Notes: a model not told the origin generated them from the sequence alone. A stretch of 64,000 nt of DNA from Mycolicibacter heraklionensis (GCA_001673575.1 LZME01000063.1:28856-92855), one strand, 5' to 3'; positions 1 through 11,395 are shown, counted from the stretch's first letter. Numbers and translations are program-made.

Positions 1-1578
<1,578 letters not shown>

Positions 1579-1625
1579 TCACATCCTGCCAGCGCCGGGC
1601 TCGGCGTTCCGCGGGCTGGGTTCTA

Positions 1626-1671
1626 GCGGTGACCCGCTTCGCCCGGCTCCGCCGCGCTCGCGATCACCGCT
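1626..1671. repeat. 46-bp direct repeat, copy 1
   Basis: An exact copy of this 46-base unit occurs again at 1681-1726, 9 bases further on. Each copy begins GCGGTGA and ends TCACCGC, so it can also fold on itself. It lies between the divergent fbiD and gpsA genes. Confidence 0.95.
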
Positions 1672-1680
1672 GGGTTGGTG

Positions 1681-1726
1681 GCGGTGACCCGCTTCGCCCG
1701 GCTCCGCCGCGCTCGCGATCACCGCT
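1681..1726. repeat. 46-bp direct repeat, copy 2
   Basis: Base-for-base identical to 1626-1671. It ends about 30 bases before the gpsA start, so it covers the region where the gpsA promoter is expected. Confidence 0.95.
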
Positions 1727-1758
1727 AAGGTGAGGCGCCTATAGGGAGGTGGTGTGCG

Positions 1759-2787
1759 ATGGGCGGCACCGAGGGAACGGTCGCGGTAATGGGCGCGGGC
1801 GCGTGGGGCACGGCTCTGGCCAAGGTGCTCGCCGACGCCGGCAGTGACGTCAGGCTCTGGGCACGCCGGCCCGACATCGCCGCGCAGATCAACGAGACCC
1901 GGCGCAACCCCGACTATCTGCCGGGCTTCGAGATTCCCGGCGCGGTGCGCGCCACTAGCGATCCGGCCGAGGCGCTGGACGGCTTGACCACCGTGGTGCT
2001 GGCCGTGCCGGCGCAGACGATGCGGGCCAATCTCCAAGCGTGGACGCCGCATCTGACCGACAGCGCCACCCTGGTCAGCGTCGCCAAGGGCATCGAGCTG
2101 GGCACGCTGATGCGGATGAGTCAGGTGGTCGCGGCGGTAACCGGGTTCGATCCCGGTCAGGTCGCGGTGGTGTCCGGTCCCAACCTGGCGGCGGAGATCG
2201 CCGCCGAACAGCCCGCGGCCACCGTGGTCGCCTGCACAGACTCCGGCCGTGCGGTGGCGCTGCAGCGGATGCTCAACACGGGCTACTTCCGGCCCTACAC
2301 CAACTCCGACGTCGTCGGCACCGAGATCGGCGGCGCCTGCAAGAACGTCATCGCGCTGGCCTGCGGGATGGCGGCCGGAGTGGGGCTGGGCGAGAACACA
2401 GCGGCCGCGATCATCACCCGGGGCCTAGCCGAGATCATTCGACTGGGAGTCGCGCTGGGGGCTAAGGGAGCCACTTTGGCCGGCCTGGCGGGAGTGGGCG
2501 ATCTGGTGGCCACCTGCACATCCCCGCATTCGCGCAACCGCACGTTCGGCGAACGGCTCGGCCGGGGGGAGGCGATGCCGCCGGTGCCCGGGTCGGCGGG
2601 GCTGTTGAGCACCTCCGACGGCCACGTCGTCGAAGGCGTGACGTCGTGTCAGTCGGTGCTGGCGCTGGCGTTGAGCTACGACGTGGAGATGCCGCTGACC
2701 GATGCCGTGCACCGGGTCTGCCATAAGGGGTCCTCGGTCAACGAGGCGGTGGCGTTGCTGCTGGGACGTCGCACCAAACCGGAGTAG
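1759..2787 (+). CDS. gpsA: NAD(P)+-dependent glycerol-3-phosphate dehydrogenase
   Basis: Reduces dihydroxyacetone phosphate to sn-glycerol 3-phosphate, the backbone for phospholipids. The 342-residue protein opens with the Rossmann motif GAGAWGT at residues 12-18 and has GGACKN with the catalytic lysine at residue 195, both standard for GpsA. The ATG start follows a purine-rich site (GGGAGGTGG) just upstream. It is followed on the same strand by ddl after a repeat-rich gap. Ortholog of Rv2982c by position and sequence. Confidence 0.95.
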   Translation: MGGTEGTVAVMGAGAWGTALAKVLADAGSDVRLWARRPDIAAQINETRRNPDYLPGFEIPGAVRATSDPAEALDGLTTVVLAVPAQTMRANLQAWTPHLTDSATLVSVAKGIELGTLMRMSQVVAAVTGFDPGQVAVVSGPNLAAEIAAEQPAATVVACTDSGRAVALQRMLNTGYFRPYTNSDVVGTEIGGACKNVIALACGMAAGVGLGENTAAAIITRGLAEIIRLGVALGAKGATLAGLAGVGDLVATCTSPHSRNRTFGERLGRGEAMPPVPGSAGLLSTSDGHVVEGVTSCQSVLALALSYDVEMPLTDAVHRVCHKGSSVNEAVALLLGRRTKPE

Positions 2788-2803
2788 GCCGCCCCCGGTT
2801 TAC

Positions 2804-2890
2804 GGGGCGGTCCAGCTTCGCTAACCGCTGGACTTGATGGGGCGGTCCAGCTTCGCCTCTCCTCCGTCGAGGCTCGCTAACCGCCCGGTA
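2804..2890. repeat. Short direct and inverted repeats between gpsA and ddl
   Basis: The 18-base string GGGGCGGTCCAGCTTCGC occurs at 2804-2821 and again at 2839-2856. TCCAGC (2811-2816) pairs with GCTGGA (2827-2832), and GGCGGT pairs with ACCGCC near 2880-2887, giving hairpin potential in the gap downstream of gpsA. Confidence 0.85.
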
Positions 2891-2901
2891 GCCTCTGGCG
2901 T

Positions 2902-4014
2902 GTGAATTCCCACGAACGCACCCGCGTGGCCGTCGTCTTCGGTGGCCGCAGCAGCGAGCACGCCATCTCCTGCGTCTCGGCGGGCAGCATCCTGCGCAAC
3001 CTGGATCCGCAACGCTTCGAGGTCGTCGCAGTAGGCATCACCCCGGAGGGGGCGTGGGTGCTCACCGACGGCAACCCCGACACGCTGGCGATCACCGACC
3101 GCCAACTACCGGCGGTCAGCACGGACTCCGGCGCCGAACTGGCGCTGGCGGCCGACCCGCAGCGAGCCGGTCAACTGGTCGCGTTCTCCGCCGCCGGGCC
3201 CGCGGAGGTGCTGGAGTCGGTCGACGTGGTGTTTCCGGTGCTGCACGGACCCTACGGCGAAGACGGCACCGTGCAGGGCCTGCTGGAGTTGGCCGGGGTG
3301 CCCTATGTCGGTGCCGGCGTGCTGGCCAGCGCGGCGGGCATGGACAAGGAGTTCACCAAGAAGCTGCTGGCCGCCGACGGCCTGCCGATCGGCCCGTACG
3401 CGGTACTGCGGCCCGCCCAGGAGACGCTGTCGATCGACGATCGGGAGCGGCTGGGGCTGCCGCTGTTCGTCAAACCCGCGCGCGGCGGATCCTCGATCGG
3501 GGTCAGCCGGGTGACCTCGTACGACGAGCTTCCTGTGGCGATCGCCGAGGCGCGCCGGCACGACCCGAAGGTCATCGTCGAGGCCGCGATCGTCGGCCGG
3601 GAAATCGAATGCGGGGTGCTCGAATTCCCCGACGGCACGTTGGGCGCCAGCACGGTGGGGGAGATCCGGGTGGCCGGCGTGGCCGACCGCGACGACTCGT
3701 TCTACGACTTCGCCACCAAGTACCTCGACGACGCAGCCGAACTCGACGTGCCCGCCAAGATCGACGACGACATCGCCGAAGCCGTGCGGCAGTTGGCGAT
3801 TCGCGCGTTCGCCGCGCTGGACTGCCAGGGATTGGCCCGGGTGGACTTCTTCCTGACCGACGCCGGTCCGGTGATCAACGAGATCAACACCATGCCCGGG
3901 TTCACCACGATCTCGATGTACCCGCGGATGTGGTCGGCCAGCGGCATGGACTACCCGACGCTGCTGGCGACGATGGTCGACACCGCCCTGGCTCGCGGCG
4001 TGGGCTTGCGCTGA
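2902..4014 (+). CDS. ddl: D-alanine--D-alanine ligase
   Basis: ATP-dependent ligase that makes the D-Ala-D-Ala dipeptide of peptidoglycan and is the target of D-cycloserine. The 370-residue protein starts at GTG 2902 with an N-terminal [15 protein letters not shown], followed by an ATP-grasp domain with [14 protein letters not shown] and, near residue 326, the metal-binding EINTMPGFT. Length matches mycobacterial Ddl (Rv2981c). It is convergent with the DUF3515 gene downstream. Confidence 0.96.
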   Translation: MNSHERTRVAVVFGGRSSEHAISCVSAGSILRNLDPQRFEVVAVGITPEGAWVLTDGNPDTLAITDRQLPAVSTDSGAELALAADPQRAGQLVAFSAAGPAEVLESVDVVFPVLHGPYGEDGTVQGLLELAGVPYVGAGVLASAAGMDKEFTKKLLAADGLPIGPYAVLRPAQETLSIDDRERLGLPLFVKPARGGSSIGVSRVTSYDELPVAIAEARRHDPKVIVEAAIVGREIECGVLEFPDGTLGASTVGEIRVAGVADRDDSFYDFATKYLDDAAELDVPAKIDDDIAEAVRQLAIRAFAALDCQGLARVDFFLTDAGPVINEINTMPGFTTISMYPRMWSASGMDYPTLLATMVDTALARGVGLR

Positions 4015-4098
4015 GCTGCCTCGGGTAGCGCGCCGAGCGTGCACTCAGCGCGAAAAATCTGCCCGAATGTCGCGGTGGTTACACGCCCGGTGTGAGGG

Positions 4099-4641
4099 TC
4101 ACCGCGGCGGGCCCGGCCGGATCGGGACGGCAGCGACGGTGTCGGCGATCAGATCCGACACCTCCTGGATCGGCGTGGGGCCCGATCCCGGCGGCAGCGT
4201 CAGCGCCAGATAGACCCTCCGGTCCACCACATACCAGGTGGCGCGGTCGCCTTCGCGGACTTCGAACCACTGCACGTGATTGACCACCTGGATGGGGGAG
4301 CCCACGACGAAGTCGGCCGGCCGGTCCAGCCCACAGCGCAGCACCACGGCCTCGCCGTCGTCGGCAGTCCAGGCCGCCGCGCCCTGCGGTGCGGGTGCGG
4401 CAAGCTCGGCACGCCGATAGTCGCCCAGCTGAGCCGGTAGCGCCTCGAGGAGGGCACGGCAGTCTGCGCTGTCGGCGTGCGGAGCAGGCACGGTAACGAC
4501 CGGGACCGGTCCGGCCGGCCGCTTGCCCGGGTGGTGGCGCGCGGCGACCGTCAGCGCAGCGCCCACCGCGGCGACGGCGACCACCAACGCGATGATCAGC
4601 GCAAGCCGCGGCGGTCCGTCCGCGTCGTTGTCCGTGGTCAA
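4099..4641 (-). CDS. DUF3515 membrane-anchored protein
   Basis: Conserved actinobacterial protein of unknown function (Rv2980 type). With a TTG start at 4641 it has 180 residues, matching the family length. It shows one hydrophobic segment near residues 13-30 (LIIALVVAVAAVGAALTVAA) and then an extracytoplasmic domain with two conserved cysteines. It is divergent from thiL, with only 39 bases between the two starts. The reading frame continues open upstream, but that part overlaps thiL in antisense and has no family similarity, so the TTG start is preferred. Confidence 0.82.
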   Translation of the reverse strand: MTTDNDADGPPRLALIIALVVAVAAVGAALTVAARHHPGKRPAGPVPVVTVPAPHADSADCRALLEALPAQLGDYRRAELAAPAPQGAAAWTADDGEAVVLRCGLDRPADFVVGSPIQVVNHVQWFEVREGDRATWYVVDRRVYLALTLPPGSGPTPIQEVSDLIADTVAAVPIRPGPPR

Positions 4642-4680
4642 GGCCCGCCTACCGTTCTGATCACACCTACACTCCAGGCT

Positions 4681-5658
4681 GTGCGCGGTAACGAGCCCAC
4701 GCTGGGTCAGCTTGGAGAGTTTCCCATGATCGACCGGCTGGTGGCCGGGCGCCGTCAGCCCGGCACCACCCAGCTGGGTCCCGGGGACGATGCGGCGGTG
4801 GTGCGCTGCGCCGACGGCCGAGTTGCGGTATCCACCGACATGCTGGTCGAAGGCCGCCATTTCCGGCTGGATTGGTCGACCCCGCAGCAGGTCGGGCGCA
4901 AGGCGATCGCGCAGAACGCCGCCGATATCGAGGCGATGGGCGCGCGGCCCACCGCGTTCGTCGTCGGCTTCGGTGCCCCGGCGCACACCGTCGCCGCCGA
5001 TGCCGCCGCCCTGGCCGACGGGATGTGGGCCGAGGCGGAGCGTCTGGGTGCCGGTGTGGTCGGCGGCGATCTGGTCCAGGCCGACTGTTGGGTGGTGTCG
5101 GTTACGGTGCTGGGGGATCTGGCCGGCCGGGCCGCGGTGCTGCGGTCGGGGGCGCGGCCCGGGGCGACCCTGGCGGTGGCTGGCGAGCTGGGCCGCTCGG
5201 CGGCCGGGCTGCGGTTGTGGGCCGACGGCGTGGACTCAGCAGAATTCGCCGAACTCAGGCGTCGCCACCTGGTCCCGGAGCCGCCGTACGGGCAGGGCGC
5301 GGCGGCCGCCGACGCCGGCGCGCAGGCGATGACCGATGTCTCCGACGGCCTGATCGCCGATCTGGGGCACCTGGCGGCCGCGTCGCAGGTGACCTTGGAG
5401 GTGTCCACAGCGGCGCTGGCGGTCGATTATCGAGCCTTGGCTCCCGCGGCCGCTGCGGTGCGCGCCGATGCGTGGTCGTGGGTTCTGGGCGGGGGAGAAG
5501 ACCACGCTCTGGTCGCCGCGTTTCCCGGAGAGCTGCCGCCCGATTGGCGGGCCATCGGACAGGTGCTGCCCGGGCCGGCACGCGTGCTGGTCGACGGAGC
5601 GGTGTGGGACGGGGAGGCGGGCTGGCAGTCGTTCGATTCCAACGCCCCATTACGTTGA
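4681..5658 (+). CDS. thiL: Thiamine-monophosphate kinase
   Basis: Phosphorylates thiamine monophosphate to the active cofactor thiamine diphosphate. The GTG start at 4681 gives 325 residues. The glycine-rich GPGDDAAVV near residue 34 and the conserved stretches STDMLVEGRHF, IAQNAADIEAMGA and DVSDGLIADL are diagnostic. The frame is open further upstream, but homology to Rv2977c starts at GTG 4681. It is followed directly by ung (6-base gap), so the two are probably cotranscribed. Confidence 0.95.
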   Translation: MRGNEPTLGQLGEFPMIDRLVAGRRQPGTTQLGPGDDAAVVRCADGRVAVSTDMLVEGRHFRLDWSTPQQVGRKAIAQNAADIEAMGARPTAFVVGFGAPAHTVAADAAALADGMWAEAERLGAGVVGGDLVQADCWVVSVTVLGDLAGRAAVLRSGARPGATLAVAGELGRSAAGLRLWADGVDSAEFAELRRRHLVPEPPYGQGAAAADAGAQAMTDVSDGLIADLGHLAAASQVTLEVSTAALAVDYRALAPAAAAVRADAWSWVLGGGEDHALVAAFPGELPPDWRAIGQVLPGPARVLVDGAVWDGEAGWQSFDSNAPLR

Positions 5659-5664
5659 GACACC

Positions 5665-6345
5665 ATGACTGCTCGTCCACTTCCTGAACTTGTCGAAAGC
5701 GGTTGGGCCACGGCGCTGGCACCGGTGACCGATCACGTTGCCGCGCTGGGGCAGTTTCTGCGCGAGGAGACAACGGCCGGTCACGGCTATCTGCCCGAAG
5801 GGCAGAACATCTTGCGTGCCTTCACGTTTCCGTTCGACAACGTCAGGGTATTGATCGTCGGGCAGGACCCGTACCCAACGCCCGGCCACGCGGTAGGCCT
5901 GAGCTTCTCGGTCGCGCCGGATGTTCGGCCGCTGCCGCGCAGTCTGGAGAACATCTTCACCGAGTACACCGCGGATCTGGGCTATCCCAAGCCGTCCAAC
6001 GGCGATCTGTCCGCGTGGGCGCAGCGGGGTGTGCTGCTGCTCAACAGGGTGCTCACCGTGCGACCGGGCACGCCGGCGTCACATCGCGGCAAGGGCTGGG
6101 AGGCCGTCACCGAATGCGCGATCCGCGCGTTGGTGGCCCGCAGTCAGCCGATGGTGGCGATCCTGTGGGGACGCGACGCGGGGACGCTCAAGCCGATGCT
6201 GTCGGATCGCTGCGTCGCGATCGAATCACCGCACCCGTCGCCACTGTCGGCGTCACGCGGGTTCTTCGGATCGCGGCCGTTCAGCCGCGCCAACGAGTTG
6301 CTGGCGCAGATGGGAGCCGAGCCGATCGACTGGCGACTGGAGTAG
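5665..6345 (+). CDS. ung: Uracil-DNA glycosylase (family 1)
   Basis: Removes uracil from DNA to start base-excision repair, important in a GC-rich genome prone to cytosine deamination. The 226-residue protein carries the water-activating motif [17 protein letters not shown] from residue 66 (catalytic Asp 68) and the DNA-intercalation loop [12 protein letters not shown] from residue 190. It is placed between thiL and a convergent rpmB, as in other mycobacteria (Rv2976c). Confidence 0.97.
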   Translation: MTARPLPELVESGWATALAPVTDHVAALGQFLREETTAGHGYLPEGQNILRAFTFPFDNVRVLIVGQDPYPTPGHAVGLSFSVAPDVRPLPRSLENIFTEYTADLGYPKPSNGDLSAWAQRGVLLLNRVLTVRPGTPASHRGKGWEAVTECAIRALVARSQPMVAILWGRDAGTLKPMLSDRCVAIESPHPSPLSASRGFFGSRPFSRANELLAQMGAEPIDWRLE

Positions 6346-6368
6346 CGCGGTTCAGCGGGTCGCGCACA

Positions 6369-6406
6369 TCGCCGAGCAGGGGACGGATGATCCCTGTGCT
6401 CGGCGA
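6369..6406. terminator. Bidirectional hairpin between ung and rpmB
   Basis: TCGCCGAGCA (6369-6378) pairs perfectly with TGCTCGGCGA (6397-6406), and GGGA/TCCC extends the stem inside. There is no U-tract on either side. It sits exactly between two convergent genes, so a shared terminator is the likely role. Confidence 0.75.
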
Positions 6407-6419
6407 GACGAGAGCGGAC

Positions 6420-6611
6420 TTAGCCGCGGACGACCTTGCCGGCCTTGATGCACGAGGTGCAGGCGTTCAGGCGCTGCTTGTTGCCGCCGGGACGCGCGGC
6501 GTGCACAACCTGAATGTTCGGGTCCCACCGACGGCTGGTCCGACGGTGCGAGTGGGATACCGACTTACCGAAGCCGGGGCCCTTTCCGCAGATATCGCAC
6601 ACGGCAGCCAT
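6420..6611 (-). CDS. rpmB: 50S ribosomal protein L28 (zinc-binding form)
   Basis: Large-subunit ribosomal protein of 63 residues starting [12 protein letters not shown]. Cysteines at 5, 8, 51 and 54 (CDIC ... CTSC) make the four-cysteine zinc site of the C+ type. ATG 6611 was chosen because a GAGGAG ribosome-binding site lies 8 bases upstream; an in-frame GTG nine bases earlier has worse spacing. It is divergent from the FakA-like gene and convergent with ung. Confidence 0.95.
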   Translation of the reverse strand: MAAVCDICGKGPGFGKSVSHSHRRTSRRWDPNIQVVHAARPGGNKQRLNACTSCIKAGKVVRG

Positions 6612-6804
6612 ATGTGACACTCCTCAAAACGTCTGCTTGAGGGCCAACGACCTCAGCGGGTGGCCCGACAACCTGATCAGGATACCCGCCCGGCGGGGCA
6701 ACCACCAAAACGCCCCATCGCGGCTGGACGGACGTGACCTGTGCTGTCGCCCGGAGTGATTAGGCTTGCGGCCACCGGAGGTGGCGGCAGGAAGGTGGGC
6801 GCAG

Positions 6805-8454
6805 GTGGGCAACCCCGATCGTCGGCTGGATGCGGCGACCTTGCGGGACTGGGCGCACACCGCCGTCGGTGACCTGATCACCCACACCGACGAGATCAAC
6901 CAGCTCAACGTCTTCCCGGTCGCCGATTCCGACACCGGAACAAACATGCTGTTCACCATGCGTTCGGCCCTGGCCGAAGCCAATACCGAGGCCGCCTCGG
7001 GCGAGGTGGGCCGGGTCGCGGCCGCCCTGTCATCCGGGGCGCTGCACGGTGCGCGCGGCAACTCCGGGGTGATCCTGTCGCAGATCCTGCGCGGCCTGGC
7101 CGATGTGACCGCAGCCGACACCGGCGTCAGCGTCATCGACTCCACCTTGCTCGGCGCCGGTCTGCGGCACGGGGTCGAGCTGGTGGTCACCTCGATGGGT
7201 GGCCGGGAGGTTCCGGGCACCATCGTGTCGGTGTTGCAGGCTGCCGCTGCGGCCGTCGAACGGTGCGCGGCCGGTGGAGCGGAGTTGGGCCCGGCGCTGG
7301 TGGCCGGCACCGACGCGGCTGCTCAGGCACTGGAGGCGACCACGGAGCAGCTCGACGTGCTCGCCGAGGCCGGGGTGGTCGACGCGGGCGGCCGCGGCCT
7401 GTTGGTGCTGCTCGATGCGCTGCGCTCCACGATCACCGGGCAGGCTCCCGTGCGGGCGGCCTACCAGCCCGCGCCGTGCCCGCGGCCGCCGGAGGCCGGC
7501 ACCGAGGCTCCGGCGCCGCAGTTCGAGGTCATGTACCTGCTTGGCGAGTGCAGTCCCGAAGACACCGATGCCCTGCGAGAGCGGCTGAATCAGCTCGGAG
7601 AATCTGTGGCCATCGCCACTTCGGGGGTGGTCGGCGGATATTCGGTGCACGTGCACACCGATGACGCCGGTGCCGCCGTCGAGGCGGGCCTGGCCTTCGG
7701 CCGGCCGCGGCGTATCCAGATCTCGGCCCTGGCCGGTGCCGCCGGCCCGTCCCCCGGCAGCTGGGCTCGGGAGCGTGCGGTGCTGGCCGTGGTCGACGGC
7801 GACGGCGCCGGAGCGCTGTTCGACTCCGAAGGTGCCTGCGTACTGCGGCCCGACCCGCACAGTGCCGAGCCGGTCATGATGGTCACCGCCCAGCAGTTGC
7901 TGCGGGCGGTGGTCGACACCGGCGCAGCGCAGGTGATGCTGCTGCCCAACGGCTATGTCGCCGCCGAAGAGCTGGTGGCGGGTTGTACCGCGGCCATCGG
8001 TTGGGGCATCGACGTGGTGCCGGTGCCGACCGGTTCGATGGTGCAGGGGCTGTCGGCGTTGGCGGTCCACGATCCGGGCCGGCCGGTGGTCGATGACGGT
8101 TACACCATGGCCCGGGCTGCCGGCAGCACCCGGCTCGGATCGGTGCGGGTCGCCACCGAACAGGCGCTGACCTGGGCCGGTTCCTGCCGGCCCGGTGACG
8201 GCCTGGGCATCGCCGGTGACGAAGTGCTGATCGTGGCCCGCAATGTCGGCGCCGCGGCGATCGGCCTGATCGACCTGCTGCTGGCGGCCGGGGGTGAACT
8301 GGTGACGGTGTTGCTCGGGGCGGGCATTGATGGGTTAGAAGAAGATGTCCTGGAGGTCTTGGCCCGGCACGTGCATGACCAGCACCCGGGAACCGAACTG
8401 GCGACCTACTTCACCGGGCACCGGGGGGACGCGCTGCTGATCGGGGTCGAGTAG
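6805..8454 (+). CDS. DAK2-domain (FakA/YloV-like) protein
   Basis: Homolog of the kinase subunit of bacterial fatty-acid kinase, which uses a DhaL/DAK2 domain to phosphorylate a fatty acid held by a DegV-type partner. The N-terminal motif FPVADSDTGTNM at about residues 37-48 is the magnesium/ATP site, and ALHGARGNSGVILSQ and DAGGRGLLVLLDAL follow. The C-terminal FakA-C part is complete, giving 549 residues from GTG 6805, which has a GGAAGG site upstream. An upstream TTG at 6766 is possible. In M. tuberculosis H37Rv the gene is annotated as two pieces (Rv2975c/Rv2974c). No DegV-type partner gene is visible here. recG follows after 2 bases. Confidence 0.88.
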   Translation: MGNPDRRLDAATLRDWAHTAVGDLITHTDEINQLNVFPVADSDTGTNMLFTMRSALAEANTEAASGEVGRVAAALSSGALHGARGNSGVILSQILRGLADVTAADTGVSVIDSTLLGAGLRHGVELVVTSMGGREVPGTIVSVLQAAAAAVERCAAGGAELGPALVAGTDAAAQALEATTEQLDVLAEAGVVDAGGRGLLVLLDALRSTITGQAPVRAAYQPAPCPRPPEAGTEAPAPQFEVMYLLGECSPEDTDALRERLNQLGESVAIATSGVVGGYSVHVHTDDAGAAVEAGLAFGRPRRIQISALAGAAGPSPGSWARERAVLAVVDGDGAGALFDSEGACVLRPDPHSAEPVMMVTAQQLLRAVVDTGAAQVMLLPNGYVAAEELVAGCTAAIGWGIDVVPVPTGSMVQGLSALAVHDPGRPVVDDGYTMARAAGSTRLGSVRVATEQALTWAGSCRPGDGLGIAGDEVLIVARNVGAAAIGLIDLLLAAGGELVTVLLGAGIDGLEEDVLEVLARHVHDQHPGTELATYFTGHRGDALLIGVE

Positions 8455-8456
8455 CG

Positions 8457-10685
8457 ATGGTCACCTCGGCCGATCGGCTGGATTTCATCGTCGGCTCCGA
8501 TGCCGCCGGCAAGCTCGACGAATGCTTCGGCATCCGCACCGTCGGAGACCTGTTGCGCCACTACCCGCGCAGCTATGTCGAAGGCACCGGGGTGCGCAGC
8601 GCGGCGGACAGCCGCCCGGAAGAAGGCGACCACATCACCATCGTCGACACCATTGGCTCGGCGGTGCTCAAAGACATGCAGCGGCGCAACGGAAAGTACC
8701 TCGCTGTCACCGTCGGTAGCGGCCGCAACAAGGTCAGTGCGACGTTCTTCAACCCCAAGGGCCTGCGCTGGCGGTTGACCCCCGGCACCCGGGTGATGTT
8801 GTCGGGTGAGGTCAAGCTGTTTCGGGGTGCGATCCAGCTCACCCATCCGGACTTCCTGGTACTCAAGGAAGCCGACGGCGGCGCCCACGATCGCAACTTC
8901 GGCAGCAGTTCGCTGCGCAACATCGCCGATGCATCGCAGAAGGTCAGCGGGCAGATCAACCAGGCGGACTTCGAGCGCAGCTGCTACCCGATCTACCCGG
9001 CGACCGCGAAACTGCAGAGCTGGGACATCTTCAACTGTGTGCGGCAGGTGCTCGACGTCCTCGATCCGGTTCCGGACCCGCTGCCGGCTGCGGTGCGCAC
9101 CGAACGGGATCTGCTCGGCGAAGACGAAGCGCTGCGTGCAATCCACCTGTCGGAGAACGCCGCCGAACGCGACCGCGCCCGGGCTCGGCTGGCCGTTGAC
9201 GAAGCGTTCGGTCTGCAGTGGGCGCTGGCGATGCGCAGAAACGGTGAACTGTCTGAATCCGGTCCACCGGCACCGCGCCGCGACGACGGGATGGTCGCAG
9301 AACTGTTGCGGCGGCTGCCGTTCGAGCTGACCACCGGACAACGCGAGGTGCTCGGCGTACTCGAAGGCGAACTGGCCGCCAGCCGTCCGATGAATCGGCT
9401 GCTGCAGGGCGAGGTCGGCTCGGGCAAGACGATCGTCGCGCTGCTGGCGATGCTGCAGCTGGTTGATGCCGGCTATCAGTGCGCCCTATTGGCACCCACC
9501 GAAGTCCTTGCTGCCCAACACGCCCGATCGATACGCGACATGCTCGGGCCACTGGCGCTCGGCGGTCAGCTGGGCGAGGCCGACAATGCCACCGCGGTGG
9601 CGCTGCTCACCGGCTCGATGTCCGCGGCCGCTAAGAAGCAGGCTCGCGCCGAGATCGCCAGCGGCCGGGCCGGCATCGTCGTTGGCACTCACGCCCTGCT
9701 GGTCGACGCGGTCGAATTCCACAACCTGGGCATGGTGGTCGTCGACGAACAACATCGATTCGGTGTCGAGCAGCGAGATCGGTTGCGCGCCAAAGCTCGT
9801 GACGCCATCACTCCGCATCTGCTGGTGATGACCGCCACTCCGATTCCGCGCACGGTGGCGCTCACCGTTTACGGTGATCTGGAGACCTCCACGTTGCGCG
9901 AGCTGCCCCGCGGCCGCCAGCCGATCGCGAGCTCGGTGATCTTCGTCAAGGAGAAGCCGACCTGGCTGGATCGGGCTTGGGCGCGGATCCGCGAGGAGGT
10001 GACGGCCGGACGGCAGGCCTACGTGGTGGCACCCCGCATCGACGAGACCGACGAGCCGAGCAAACCCGGTTCAGCCGATGAGGGCGGCCGAACCTCGGCC
10101 ACCGCGGTGGGGTTGTTCGACCAGCTGCGAGCCGGGCCGCTGTCGGGGTTGCGGCTGGGCTTGATGCACGGGCGGCTGACCGGGGACGAGAAAGACGCGG
10201 TGATGACGGCGTTCCGCAGCGGTGCGGTCGACGTGCTGGTCTGCACCACGGTCATCGAGGTCGGTGTCGACGTACCCAATGCCACCGTCATGCTGATCGC
10301 CGACGCCGACTGGTTCGGTATCAGTCAGCTGCACCAGCTTCGCGGCCGAATCGGCCGCGGCGCGCATGCCAGCCTCTGCCTGCTGGTGACCTCCAGCGGC
10401 GCTGGAACCAAGGCGGGGCAGCGCCTGAAGGCCGTCGCAGGCACCTTGGACGGATTCGCCTTGGCCGACCTGGACCTGGCCGAGCGTGGCGAAGGAGATG
10501 TGTTGGGCCGCAACCAGTCCGGCTGGCGAGGGGGCTTGAAGCTGTTGTCGCTGACCGACCACGGCGAAGTGATCGAGGCGGCCCGCACGTACTGCATGCA
10601 GGCCTGGGAAGCCAATCCGGATGATCCCGGATTGGCCTCGCTCGCCGCGCATTTCGCCGATATCGACTACCTGGACAAATCATGA
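8457..10685 (+). CDS. recG: ATP-dependent DNA helicase RecG
   Basis: Helicase that regresses stalled replication forks and migrates branched DNA. The 742-residue protein has an N-terminal wedge/OB domain, Walker A GEVGSGKT at about residues 318-325, a DEQH box near residue 431, MTATPIPRT, and the C-terminal helicase domain with QLRGRIGRG. It begins 2 bases after the FakA-like gene, and its stop overlaps the next start in ATGA, so all three are probably one operon. Confidence 0.96.
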   Translation: MVTSADRLDFIVGSDAAGKLDECFGIRTVGDLLRHYPRSYVEGTGVRSAADSRPEEGDHITIVDTIGSAVLKDMQRRNGKYLAVTVGSGRNKVSATFFNPKGLRWRLTPGTRVMLSGEVKLFRGAIQLTHPDFLVLKEADGGAHDRNFGSSSLRNIADASQKVSGQINQADFERSCYPIYPATAKLQSWDIFNCVRQVLDVLDPVPDPLPAAVRTERDLLGEDEALRAIHLSENAAERDRARARLAVDEAFGLQWALAMRRNGELSESGPPAPRRDDGMVAELLRRLPFELTTGQREVLGVLEGELAASRPMNRLLQGEVGSGKTIVALLAMLQLVDAGYQCALLAPTEVLAAQHARSIRDMLGPLALGGQLGEADNATAVALLTGSMSAAAKKQARAEIASGRAGIVVGTHALLVDAVEFHNLGMVVVDEQHRFGVEQRDRLRAKARDAITPHLLVMTATPIPRTVALTVYGDLETSTLRELPRGRQPIASSVIFVKEKPTWLDRAWARIREEVTAGRQAYVVAPRIDETDEPSKPGSADEGGRTSATAVGLFDQLRAGPLSGLRLGLMHGRLTGDEKDAVMTAFRSGAVDVLVCTTVIEVGVDVPNATVMLIADADWFGISQLHQLRGRIGRGAHASLCLLVTSSGAGTKAGQRLKAVAGTLDGFALADLDLAERGEGDVLGRNQSGWRGGLKLLSLTDHGEVIEAARTYCMQAWEANPDDPGLASLAAHFADIDYLDKS

Positions 10686-11395
10686 CCAGTCGTAAAACCC
10701 TGTTGTGGCTGGCCATGGCTGCGGTGCTGGCCGTAATCGTCGCCTATCAGACGGTGTCCGCGGCGAGCAGGAGCAGCCGTGCCCTGGGGGCGCAATCCGG
10801 GATGCCCACGGTGGCGGCCGGCACCGACGTGCTGGCCGGAATCACGGTGGTTCCGGCGCGCGCCCACCGCCACGACTACCGGCGCTCGGTGTTCGGCGAC
10901 GCCTGGGACGACGACAACGACGCACCTGGCGGTCACAACGGCTGCGACACCCGCAACGACATCCTCAACCGCGACCTCGTCGACATCACCCACGTGTCGA
11001 CCAAACGCTGCGCCGAGGCGGTGGCCAGCGGCATCCTGCACGACCCGTACACGAACGCCACCGTCGCGTTCACCCGCGGCGCCAAGATCGGCGAGGCCGT
11101 GCAGATCGACCACATCGTGCCGCTGGCCTATGCCTGGGACATGGGCGCGTCGGCCTGGCCGTATCGGCAGCGATTGCGCTTCGCCAACGACCCGGCCAAT
11201 CTGCTGGCGGTCGCGGGGAAGGGCAACCAGGACAAGGGCGATGCGGGTCCTGGGCAGTGGATGCCGCCGAATAAATCGTTCGCGTGCCAGTACGCCGTCG
11301 CCTACATTGCGGTTCTGCGGGGCTATGCGCTGCGCCTGGACCAGCCGTCAGCCGACGTGCTGCGTGCGGCAGCGGCCACCTGCCCGACCGGATAG
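10682..11395 (+). CDS. Membrane-anchored or secreted HNH-type nuclease-like protein
   Basis: 237 residues with an N-terminal hydrophobic segment (about residues 7-28), which is a signal peptide or anchor. The extracytoplasmic part carries GHNGCDTRNDIL, IDHIVPLAYAWDMGA near residues 142-155 and NLLAVAGKGNQDKGD, the pattern of HNH/DUF1524-type nucleases (Rv2972c family). Its substrate is not known. It overlaps recG by 4 bases (ATGA), although a secreted protein and a fork helicase have no obvious common job. Confidence 0.8.
   Translation: MTSRKTLLWLAMAAVLAVIVAYQTVSAASRSSRALGAQSGMPTVAAGTDVLAGITVVPARAHRHDYRRSVFGDAWDDDNDAPGGHNGCDTRNDILNRDLVDITHVSTKRCAEAVASGILHDPYTNATVAFTRGAKIGEAVQIDHIVPLAYAWDMGASAWPYRQRLRFANDPANLLAVAGKGNQDKGDAGPGQWMPPNKSFACQYAVAYIAVLRGYALRLDQPSADVLRAAAATCPTG

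Noticed and set aside
1626-1726. CRISPR-like array
   Set aside because: Only two repeat copies with a 9-base spacer, no cas genes, and the units are self-complementary intergenic repeats.
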